Shown here: positions 1-4,885 of the stretch, piece by piece
How the letters are laid out: every line of letters begins with the position of its first letter
How positions within the stretch are numbered: position 1 is the stretch's first letter
Origin: Deinococcus sp.
Lineage (GTDB): Bacteria; Deinococcota; Deinococci; JACQHA01
DNA: 5,730 nucleotides
Reading direction: 5' to 3'
Assembly: GCA_016199255.1 (NCBI GenBank)
Contig: JACQHA010000097.1
Location: 1 to 5,730, forward strand
Notes under the pieces: model-generated
What the model was told of the DNA's origin: nothing
Seen by the model: the letters and a program-made list of their open reading frames with translations, nothing else
Database searches by the model: none
Position numbers and translations under genes: made by a program

Positions 1-35
1 GTGCGGCGGCCGGCTCGCTTGGCCGGCCGCCGCAC
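1..35 (-). terminator. 14-bp perfect GC-rich stem-loop after the solute-binding-protein gene (terminator or intercistronic hairpin)
   Basis: Bases 1-14 are the exact reverse complement of bases 22-35, leaving a 7-nt loop at 15-21. The stem is almost all G/C and begins at the very first base of the window, so it may extend further left. It lies 23 bp beyond the stop codon of the minus-strand binding-protein gene. It could be a factor-independent terminator, but the U-tract that would decide this lies outside the window. The alternative is a transcript-stabilising hairpin between a highly expressed binding-protein gene and downstream permease genes, as is known for other ABC importer operons. 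The pairing is directly seen; the role is inferred. Confidence 0.6.
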
Positions 36-58
36 CTGTACCTGGGCCAGTTCAGCCA

Positions 59-1285
59 TTACCGGGCCTGTGACAGCACCTCGGCAGCGAAGGAGTCCTC
101 GGCCACTTCCCTAATCAGGCTATTGATGCGCGGCACCGACCGCGTCACGTATTGCTCCTGGGGCACCAGGGCATCCCGCCGCTCAGCGCCGATCATGCTG
201 GTGTCCAGGTCCTGCCGGGCGGAGCGGCTGGCATACTCCTGGAGCTTGTAAAGCTGCACCTCCTGGCTCATAAGGAAGTTGACATAGAGCAGTGCCGCCT
301 CCACCTTCTGGGTGCCAGCGACAACCATCACGTCGTCGCCACCACCTGGGTGCCCGCTGGCCAGCATAGTGAGCCGCACTGTAGGCGGCACAGTGCCATT
401 GAGAACAAAGGTGAAGGTGCAGTCCTCCCAGACCGTGGCCACCAGGGCAGCGCCGGTGGCCAGCACCTGCTCGCTCTCCACGTTGGAATTAGTGAAGAAG
501 GTGCCACAGGCCAGCAGCGAGCGGAAGTACTCGTACACTGCCTGCCAGCGGCTATCTACCAGATCCCCAGCCTGTTCTTCGGTGAGATCGAAGTTGTAGT
601 AGTCCTCCCTAGGCCCGGCCAGCTCCAGGGCCACTGCCTCTAAGAAGGTGGCGCCGCTGCCCCCTTCGTAGGGGTTGGTCAGGGCCACCTTGCCGGGGTT
701 GGCACAGGCGAAGTCGCGCAGCTCCTGCAGCGTGTCCGGCGGATCACTGACCTGGTCAGAGAGATACGCCAGCGCCGCCTGGTTGCGGTGGAAGGGCACC
801 GCCCAACCGTTGTTGCGCACGCCGCGGGTGAATCCAGCCACATTGGGGTCAAGGTTGATGGCGTTAGGAAGAATGTCCAGGAGAGGAATCTGGGCGACAA
901 CCCCGCCGCTCAGGGCAGCCCGGATAGAGTCACTGGCAAACAGGAACACATCTGCCGCCGACGGCGCACCAGCCTGGCGCTCGGCAATGAGCTGCTGCAC
1001 CGCCGTATCGGAGTCCACCGTCACCACGGTCACCCCGATGCCGTAGCGCTCAGTGAACCGGCGGTTGATCTCAGCAAGCATCGGCTCGAAGAAGGTGTCG
1101 AAGTTGTACACCGTGAGACTGCCCTGCTGCTGGGCTACGGGCAGCAAGGTAGCCTCGAAGTTCTCCCTGGTAAGGGTAGAGAGATCAACGGTGCTGCTGA
1201 CGTTGTAATTCCCCTGGCTCATGCCAGGCGCCGCCAGCGCCATGAGCAATACCATACCCACGCCAAACTGTAGATACCTGCGCAT
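59..1285 (-). CDS. Periplasmic solute-binding protein of an ABC importer (YnjB/family-1-like)
   Basis: A protein of 408 residues that should bind a small solute outside the cytoplasmic membrane and deliver it to an ABC permease. The N-terminus is a signal peptide: RR at 2-3, a hydrophobic core at about 5-19, then PGMSQG. No lipobox cysteine is present, so a soluble periplasmic protein is likely. The mature part has the bilobed binding-protein pattern: a first strand at 55-62 (GSLTVYNF), an ADVFLFAS segment at 111-118, a GWAVPFHRNQAALAY segment at about 160-174, and a NPGKVALTNP hinge region near 196-205. These resemble YnjB-like and polyamine/iron/thiamine-type binding proteins; the ligand cannot be read from sequence. 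The ATG at 1285 is preferred over the in-frame GTG at 1306 because AGGAGGT lies just upstream of the ATG and the signal peptide then starts cleanly. Permease and ATPase genes are not in the window and are expected to its left. Three cysteines (for example Cys194) are scattered. Family membership is fairly sure, the subfamily is not. Confidence 0.85.
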   Translation of the reverse strand: MRRYLQFGVGMVLLMALAAPGMSQGNYNVSSTVDLSTLTRENFEATLLPVAQQQGSLTVYNFDTFFEPMLAEINRRFTERYGIGVTVVTVDSDTAVQQLIAERQAGAPSAADVFLFASDSIRAALSGGVVAQIPLLDILPNAINLDPNVAGFTRGVRNNGWAVPFHRNQAALAYLSDQVSDPPDTLQELRDFACANPGKVALTNPYEGGSGATFLEAVALELAGPREDYYNFDLTEEQAGDLVDSRWQAVYEYFRSLLACGTFFTNSNVESEQVLATGAALVATVWEDCTFTFVLNGTVPPTVRLTMLASGHPGGGDDVMVVAGTQKVEAALLYVNFLMSQEVQLYKLQEYASRSARQDLDTSMIGAERRDALVPQEQYVTRSVPRINSLIREVAEDSFAAEVLSQAR

Positions 1286-1288
1286 GTT

Positions 1289-1295
1289 ACCTCCT
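1289..1295 (-). promoter_or_regulatory. Ribosome binding site of the solute-binding-protein gene
   Basis: AGGAGGT reads on the minus strand with AGGAGG ending four bases before the ATG at 1285. It lies inside the longer in-frame reading that starts with GTG at 1306, and so argues that the ATG is the true start. The same AGGAGG-4-ATG spacing is used by the oxidoreductase gene at 3655. Confidence 0.85.
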
Positions 1296-1351
1296 GAGGT
1301 GTTCACTTAGGTGTTACCGACGACAGGCCGAGAGTAGGGGAGGGCATGGTC

Positions 1352-1361
1352 CTGACGTCAG
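1352..1361. repeat. 10-bp perfect palindrome CTGACGTCAG in the binding-protein leader
   Basis: CTGACGTCAG is its own reverse complement and lies about 70 bp upstream of the binding-protein start and about 170 bp downstream of the predicted transcription start. It could be a regulator half-site pair or simply chance. No second copy was noticed in the other intergenic regions of the window. Confidence 0.35.
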
Positions 1362-1382
1362 ACGACCCCCGGCGCTCTCTAA

Positions 1383-1408
1383 ATATCTCCTGCTTGTTCC
1401 GGAGATAT
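1383..1408 (-). repeat. 8-bp inverted repeat / hairpin in the binding-protein mRNA leader
   Basis: ATATCTCC at 1383-1390 is the exact reverse complement of GGAGATAT at 1401-1408, with a 10-nt loop. In the minus-strand transcript the hairpin falls about 100 nt upstream of the binding-protein start codon and directly abuts an AAGGAGGTGAT sequence (1407-1417). The 5' arm of the RNA stem overlaps the last two bases of that sequence. It has no U-tract, so it is not an intrinsic terminator. A role in mRNA stability or regulation is possible. Confidence 0.5.
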
Positions 1409-1417
1409 CACCTCCTT
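1407..1417 (-). promoter_or_regulatory. Orphan perfect Shine-Dalgarno-like sequence
   Basis: On the minus strand the sequence reads AAGGAGGTGAT, an 11-base match to the complement of the usual 3' end of 16S rRNA. No ATG, GTG or TTG follows at a usable distance: the next bases give only a 9-codon open stretch lacking a standard start. It lies in the leader of the binding-protein gene, next to the 1383-1408 hairpin. It may be a ribosome standby or mRNA-stabilising site, a remnant of a lost leader gene, or chance. Confidence 0.45.
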
Positions 1418-1537
1418 GTTTCGGGAAGCAGCTGGCTTGTAGCCTCCCTGGTAGAGCAAAGACACCGTGAACCTAAACAGCAAACCCAGCTAGCTCTCCT
1501 AATACCAGCGCGACGATTTGGGTAATGCCGATGCTGG

Positions 1538-1566
1538 ATGATAACAGGCAAGGCCCATCCTGTCAA
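1538..1566 (-). promoter_or_regulatory. Sigma-70-type promoter for the solute-binding-protein gene
   Basis: The minus strand shows a perfect -35 hexamer TTGACA (1561-1566), a 17-bp spacer and a -10 hexamer TATCAT (1538-1543), which matches the consensus at five of six positions. The -35 box begins only 7 bases after the stop codon of the upstream 236-residue gene. The binding-protein gene can thus be expressed independently of the genes preceding it. This is the best promoter in the window. Confidence 0.7.
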
Positions 1567-1573
1567 ATACGCA

Positions 1574-2284
1574 TTAGCGGGGGCGGATGACTACGCAGCC
1601 CACCCGGGGGGTGTTAATCCAGGGCAGAGCACCAGTAGCAAAGACCGTGATGTCCACCGTGAACTGCCGCGCCAGGTCAGCCAGCGACCTCACTGGAGCG
1701 CCATCTGGTCCGGCCAGCGGCTGGCCCCGGATCTTGCCGCCAAGTAACAGCTCCAGCCCCAGCGGGTCGTGCACTTTCAGGCACATGTCCTGGTGCAGGT
1801 CCCGGCGGTCCACCTCCACGGCATACTCGCCTACCCGGCCGCAGGCCGGGCAGAACTCGATAGTGGGGTGGAGCGGGTGCCCTTCGGGCACTTCATAGTG
1901 CCCACTGACCGCCAGGCGATAGAAGAAGCCCTGGTGCGTTTCCAGCTTCACCCGCTCCATCCCCTGGCGCCGCAGGCTGCCCCAGTAGTAGCGCAGGTGC
2001 AGCTGGTGGTAGTGGTCCAGCTCGGGGTGAGCCGGGTCGCGCACCAGCTGCAGCCCAGTGCGCCGCCATTGTTCATCGCACCCCTCAGCCACCGGATTTT
2101 CCGGGAAGGGAACCACGCCGCAGTACTGGCTGAGGAGCTGGCGTCCTAGTTCCAGGGCCTTCTCGTAGCTGGCGGCGAGCTGGGTGCTGAAGTAGAGCCA
2201 CAAGTTGGGGTATTGGGCTAGGTCAGGGCCAAACACTGCGGGCTGAGGGAGGTGGAAGCTGCTGGCGAGCTGGGTAGGTTTCAT
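1574..2284 (-). CDS. Uncharacterised cytosolic protein with Cys/His-rich putative metal site
   Basis: A 236-residue protein that I do not recognise. It has no signal peptide and no membrane segment, so it should be cytosolic. The N-terminal third (about 25-55) is likely helical (YPNLWLYFSTQLAASYEKAL). The middle is unusually rich in histidine and aromatic residues (DHYHQLHLRYYW, 90-101). A FCPACG motif (Cys145, Cys148) is followed by Cys168 and His172, giving a C-x2-C-x19-C-x3-H pattern that could hold one zinc ion. The C-terminal segment is a probable beta-strand region (RQFTVDITVFATG). Cys55 and Cys69 are further cysteines. The ATG at 2284 has no Shine-Dalgarno sequence; the extended -10 motif TGCTAAAGT just upstream suggests a leaderless or very short-leader transcript. 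The gene lies 50 bp after the DUF1634-like gene on the same strand. It is probably real because it fills the interval with uninterrupted, well-composed protein sequence flanked by tightly fitting genes. No function is assigned. Confidence 0.75.
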   Translation of the reverse strand: MKPTQLASSFHLPQPAVFGPDLAQYPNLWLYFSTQLAASYEKALELGRQLLSQYCGVVPFPENPVAEGCDEQWRRTGLQLVRDPAHPELDHYHQLHLRYYWGSLRRQGMERVKLETHQGFFYRLAVSGHYEVPEGHPLHPTIEFCPACGRVGEYAVEVDRRDLHQDMCLKVHDPLGLELLLGGKIRGQPLAGPDGAPVRSLADLARQFTVDITVFATGALPWINTPRVGCVVIRPR

Positions 2285-2293
2285 TTGCAGAGT

Positions 2294-2302
2294 ACTTTAG
2301 CA
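2294..2302 (-). promoter_or_regulatory. Possible extended -10 element upstream of the 236-residue gene
   Basis: The minus strand reads TGCTAAAGT, a TGn extension plus a hexamer matching TATAAT at four of six positions, ending nine bases before the ATG at 2284. No good -35 hexamer stands 16-18 bp further upstream. The closeness to the ATG and the absence of a Shine-Dalgarno sequence fit a leaderless or near-leaderless start. The call is tentative, and read-through from the exporter genes is equally possible. Confidence 0.3.
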
Positions 2303-2334
2303 CAGTGCGAACGTACGACCACTGGAGCGCAGCC

Positions 2335-2676
2335 TTAGCCACGCCCCAGGAGCACGCTGGTGATCATGACACCGAGTACCGCGAGCGTGACCAGTGCGTA
2401 GCGCCAGTCACGCTCAATGAGAAAGGCCACTACAGAGGCCGCCACCCGCAGCACTGGTGTGGCCAAGAGGACCAGGAGACCGAGCGAGAAGAAGCCCGAG
2501 GCGCGCCCGGCCAGCGTCCGGGCCAGCGCCTCAGAGAGTGGCAACACGTAGTGCGGGATCTCGCGCCCGCGCCACCAGTCGAGGAGTAACCCCGTGGCCA
2601 TCAGCGCCGTGCTGAGCGCGAGTCCAACGGTCAGAACCGCGTGCACCGTCCGGTCGAGGTTTCGCGCGCGGCTCAC
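2335..2676 (-). CDS. DUF1634-like small integral membrane protein
   Basis: A protein of 113 residues with three probable membrane helices: about 11-32, 60-88 and 92-110. A short N-terminal basic segment (SRARNLDR) is followed by the first helix, and a LLDWWRGREIPHY loop links to the second. Length, topology and position directly after a TauE/SafE gene match the DUF1634 family, whose members commonly sit beside TauE-type exporters; the function is unknown. Its GTG start at 2676 overlaps the exporter's TGA stop as GTGA, typical of translational coupling, so the two are surely one operon. An in-frame GTG at 2694 would add six residues; neither start has a convincing Shine-Dalgarno sequence, and I prefer the coupled one. 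It probably acts as an accessory subunit of, or shares a role with, the exporter (inference). Confidence 0.75.
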   Translation of the reverse strand: MSRARNLDRTVHAVLTVGLALSTALMATGLLLDWWRGREIPHYVLPLSEALARTLAGRASGFFSLGLLVLLATPVLRVAASVVAFLIERDWRYALVTLAVLGVMITSVLLGRG

Positions 2677-3524
2677 CCCCGCACCGTCTTCCACAGCATC
2701 TGCACCGCCAGGTACAGCAGGACCAGCTGGAAGGCTCTAGCGAGCACTGCCGTATGTACCCGACCGGCCAGGCGCGAGCCCACCTGAGCACCGAGCAGAA
2801 CCCCCAGCGCGGTGGGCACCGCGAGGACCGGATCCACATAGCCCCGAGCGTAGTACAGGACAGCGCTGGTGGCCGCGGTTACCCCGATCATGAAGTTACT
2901 GGTGGCAATCGCAGCCTTTAATGGGATGCCCATGATGAGGTGCATCGCTGGCACCTTGATTGGGCCACCCCCGATCCCTAGCAACCCCGAGACGTTCCCC
3001 GCCACAAAACTAGTGGCGAGGCCGTAGGACAGGTGCCGCACGCCGTAGGTCACAGTCTGGCTGGTGGCAGGGTCCCGGTAGCTGGTGTCGAGCAGACCAG
3101 TAGGGCTAGCCCAGTTGTTACGCTGCGGCCGGAGGAGCGTGTACAGCACATAGAGCAACACCAACCCGAAGAGCCCTTCCAGAGCCCGCGGGCTGATCAG
3201 CAGCGCGGTGAGCCCTCCAGCTAGGGCCCCGAGAGTGGTAGCAATTTCCAGCACCATGGCCAGGCGAGTGTGGGTGAGCCCAGCACCAACGTAGACCGTG
3301 CCCGCCGCACTACTGGTAGCGACCACGCTAATGATGCTGGCGCCGATGGCCAGGCGGATAGGAATGTCCAGAAAGACCGTGAAGATGGGGATGAGGAAGA
3401 TGCCGCCACCCAGGCCGAGCAGGCCACCAACGCCGCCAACGGCAACAGCAATTAAGAAAATCAGGAGCATGAGGCCTATCTTAGCATCGATCCCAAGTGG
3501 ACTCAGGATCAGGACAGCGTTCAC
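2673..3524 (-). CDS. TauE/SafE-family membrane anion (sulfite/organosulfonate-type) exporter
   Basis: A 283-residue polytopic membrane protein. It shows the two-fold internal repeat typical of TauE/SafE: GLLGLGGGIFLIP near 34-46 opens the first half and GLLGIGGGPIKVP near 180-192 opens the second. Each half has about four hydrophobic helices, and a polar loop (about 132-160, RPQRNNWASP onwards) joins them. The family exports small anions such as sulfite, sulfoacetate or related organic acids across the cytoplasmic membrane; the substrate cannot be read here. The GTG at 3524 gives the longest version but has no Shine-Dalgarno sequence. An ATG at 3470 (residue 19, MLLIFLIAVAVGG) would give a shorter N-terminus closer to many family members. 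It overlaps the DUF1634-like gene downstream by four bases and is divergent from the oxidoreductase gene across a 130-bp gap. The family call is firm; the start is uncertain. Confidence 0.9.
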   Translation of the reverse strand: MNAVLILSPLGIDAKIGLMLLIFLIAVAVGGVGGLLGLGGGIFLIPIFTVFLDIPIRLAIGASIISVVATSSAAGTVYVGAGLTHTRLAMVLEIATTLGALAGGLTALLISPRALEGLFGLVLLYVLYTLLRPQRNNWASPTGLLDTSYRDPATSQTVTYGVRHLSYGLATSFVAGNVSGLLGIGGGPIKVPAMHLIMGIPLKAAIATSNFMIGVTAATSAVLYYARGYVDPVLAVPTALGVLLGAQVGSRLAGRVHTAVLARAFQLVLLYLAVQMLWKTVRG

Positions 3525-3594
3525 TGGGTAGCCCGGTGCTAGTCAGCCGGGACGCACTTAACCTGCTACATGGAACTGGTGAGCTCCCTAGTGG

Positions 3595-3600
3595 TATAGA
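3595..3600 (+). promoter_or_regulatory. Possible extended -10 promoter of the oxidoreductase gene
   Basis: TGGTATAGA (3592-3600) contains a TGn extension and a TATAGA hexamer matching TATAAT at five of six positions. It lies 54 bp before the ATG at 3655. No clear -35 hexamer is present, which an extended -10 can tolerate. It is the best candidate on the plus strand in the divergent intergenic region (3525-3654); no equally good minus-strand promoter for the exporter was found there. Confidence 0.4.
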
Positions 3601-3634
3601 CTACCCATCGGTTAAGACCAGCTAGTCTCCTACA

Positions 3635-3650
3635 CCTCCCAGCAAGGAGG
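3635..3650 (+). promoter_or_regulatory. Ribosome binding site of the oxidoreductase gene, inside a small hairpin
   Basis: AAGGAGG (3644-3650) ends four bases before the ATG at 3655 and fixes that start. CCTCC at 3635-3639 is exactly complementary to GGAGG at 3646-3650 with a 6-nt loop, so the binding site could fold on itself and lower translation. The ribosome binding site is firm; a regulatory role of the hairpin is inference. Confidence 0.8.
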
Positions 3651-3654
3651 AACA

Positions 3655-4785
3655 ATGATAGAGATTCCAGTTGGGGTAATCGGCTACGGTATGATGGGCA
3701 AAGCGCACAGCCGCGGCTACGCACTGATGAATTTGACCTTTGAAGAGACCCGCTTTCGCCCGGTGCTGGCGGTGCTGTGCGGCCGGACCAAGGAGAAGCT
3801 GCACAAACGGGCTGCCGCCTTTGGGTTCCAGCGCGCCGAGACCGACTGGCGGGCGGTGGTAGGGCGCAAGGAATTACAGGTGATCGACAACTGCGGGCCT
3901 GACCCAGTGCACGTAGAACCGACGCTGGCCGCTCTGGCGGCGGGCAAACACCTGGTGTGCGAGAAGCCGCTGGCACTCACCGCCGAGGGGGCACGGCGCC
4001 TGCGGGACGTGGCGCTAAAGGCCAAAGTGCACCACCTGTGCGGGTTCAATTACCGGTTCTTGCCCGGCATGATGCTCATGAAGCAACTGCTCCAGGCCCA
4101 AGTGCTGGGCCCCTTGCACCAGCTGCGGGCCGCTTTTTTAGAAGATCCCATCACCAACCCCGACGTGTTTGGCCGGCACCAAGCCGGGGATCAGAACGCG
4201 GGCGCTACCAGCGACCTGGGTTGCCACGTAGTAGACCTGGTGCGCTGGCTGGTGGGCGAGCCGGTGCGCGTTAGTGCCAGAGCCCGCGACATGGTCAGGG
4301 GCCCGAGGGCCTTAGACGACCTGTTCGTGGCCACCATGGAACTGGAGAATGGCGCCATAGGCACTCTAGAGGCGTCCAAGTTCGCCACCGGCCGCCGCTC
4401 TTACTTGACCCTGGAGATCTACGGGGAGCGGGGTGGGATAGCGTTTGATCTATCAGATCTCAATTATGTTTTCCTGCACCTGGAGGGGGAGCAGAGTGGC
4501 CCTGTCGCCACCCCCGGCTGGCGGCGGATCGATGCCACCAATCCCCAGCATCCCTATGCCTCGTTTGCCTGGGGGACAGGGCACGGCATTGGGTGGGCCG
4601 ACAGCTTTACCTGCCAGCTCTATGAGTTCCTGGCGGCGGTGGCCGGGGAGAAAGGGCTATTCCCCTGGTACGCCACCTTCGAGGATGGCTACCGGGCGGC
4701 GGTGATCACCGAGGCGCTGGCCCAGTCCGCCGCTACCGGGGAGAGCGTGGCGATTTCGTATAACCCACCAGCACCCTCCACTTAG
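3655..4785 (+). CDS. Gfo/Idh/MocA-family NAD(P)-dependent oxidoreductase
   Basis: A 376-residue cytosolic oxidoreductase that most likely oxidises or reduces a carbon of a sugar, inositol or related polyol using NAD(P). The N-terminal Rossmann domain (about 1-125) has GYGMMG at 10-15 for the dinucleotide and the family signature CEKPLA at 102-107, whose Lys104 is the expected catalytic lysine. The C-terminal sheet domain begins near GFNYRF (130-135) and contains DLGCHVVD (187-194), where Asp187, His191 and Asp194 sit in the usual substrate-site motif. The C-terminus carries HPYASF, GHGIGWADSF and FEDGYRAA, common in sugar-locus members of the family. The length is normal and no frameshift is seen. 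It is followed after 100 bp by a zinc-dependent dehydrogenase on the same strand, a pairing typical of catabolic sugar loci. The substrate is unknown; inositol 2-dehydrogenase is only one of many possible activities. Confidence 0.92.
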   Translation: MIEIPVGVIGYGMMGKAHSRGYALMNLTFEETRFRPVLAVLCGRTKEKLHKRAAAFGFQRAETDWRAVVGRKELQVIDNCGPDPVHVEPTLAALAAGKHLVCEKPLALTAEGARRLRDVALKAKVHHLCGFNYRFLPGMMLMKQLLQAQVLGPLHQLRAAFLEDPITNPDVFGRHQAGDQNAGATSDLGCHVVDLVRWLVGEPVRVSARARDMVRGPRALDDLFVATMELENGAIGTLEASKFATGRRSYLTLEIYGERGGIAFDLSDLNYVFLHLEGEQSGPVATPGWRRIDATNPQHPYASFAWGTGHGIGWADSFTCQLYEFLAAVAGEKGLFPWYATFEDGYRAAVITEALAQSAATGESVAISYNPPAPST

Positions 4786-4790
4786 GCACC

Positions 4791-4807
4791 GGCTGTATAG
4801 CACAGCC
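4791..4807 (+). repeat. 6-bp stem-loop just after the oxidoreductase gene
   Basis: GGCTGT (4791-4796) and ACAGCC (4802-4807) are perfect reverse complements around a 5-nt loop, five bases after the TAG stop. No T-run follows, so it is not a convincing intrinsic terminator. It could protect the upstream mRNA end or modulate read-through to the next gene. Confidence 0.4.
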
Positions 4808-4819
4808 CCGCTGGAAGCC

Positions 4820-4837
4820 AGGCCGCTATAATGGCCT
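4820..4837 (+). promoter_or_regulatory. Perfect TATAAT -10 box flanked by an AGGCC/GGCCT inverted repeat
   Basis: TATAAT at 4827-4832 is a perfect -10 hexamer 53 bp before the dehydrogenase ATG. It is framed by AGGCC (4820-4824) and GGCCT (4833-4837), a 5-bp inverted repeat that could be an operator over the -10. No recognisable -35 hexamer stands 16-18 bp upstream, so an internal promoter is possible but would need an activator or be weak. In this GC-rich sequence a perfect TATAAT in a noncoding gap deserves note. Confidence 0.35.
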
Positions 4838-4885
4838 AGCCGCCGGAGAGTAAGGATCCCCCTCGGCTGGGAACTTGGGAGCGAT

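Larger units (their letters stand above)
1286..1531 (-). other. Long untranslated leader of the solute-binding-protein mRNA (predicted)
   Basis: Assuming transcription starts about 7 bases after the -10 hexamer (near 1531), the transcript carries roughly 245 nt before the ATG at 1285. No plausible protein gene was found in this stretch on either strand. It contains, in transcript order, an AGCTAGCT palindrome (1488-1495), the orphan AAGGAGGTGAT, the ATATCTCC/GGAGATAT hairpin and the CTGACGTCAG palindrome. No known riboswitch class was recognised by eye. The boundaries follow from the promoter prediction and are not measured. Confidence 0.4.

Noticed and set aside
152..643. A 163-codon plus-strand open frame, and another at 788-1273
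   Set aside because: Both are antisense to the solute-binding-protein gene, which has a signal peptide, a ribosome site and coherent family motifs. The plus-strand frames are by-products of its codon use.
59..1306. The GTG at 1306 as the start of the binding protein
   Set aside because: It would put the AGGAGGT ribosome site inside the coding region and add a polar seven-residue extension before the signal peptide.
1303..1347. A 14-codon minus-strand reading frame (ATG at 1347) as a leader peptide for the binding-protein gene
   Set aside because: There is only a poor AGGA two bases before the ATG, no run of regulatory codons, and no attenuator hairpin. It is too short to distinguish from chance.
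1383..1408. The 8-bp hairpin as an intrinsic terminator
   Set aside because: The stem is AT-containing and short, no T-run follows on either strand, and it lies between a strong promoter and the gene it should serve.
1401..1417. Plus-strand ATCACCTCCTT as a fragment of the 3' end of a 16S rRNA gene
   Set aside because: Only the 11 anti-Shine-Dalgarno bases match. The preceding bases do not follow the conserved 16S 3' sequence, so no rRNA fragment is present.
2531..2839. A 102-codon minus-strand frame spanning the DUF1634-like and exporter genes
   Set aside because: It is a shifted frame through two genes with clear membrane topology, and its product is rich in Cys, Arg and Trp as expected for a wrong frame.
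3566..3976. A 136-codon minus-strand open frame across the start of the oxidoreductase gene
   Set aside because: It overlaps the strongly supported Rossmann start and ribosome site of the plus-strand gene, and its translation is low-complexity and rich in Arg, Ser and Pro.
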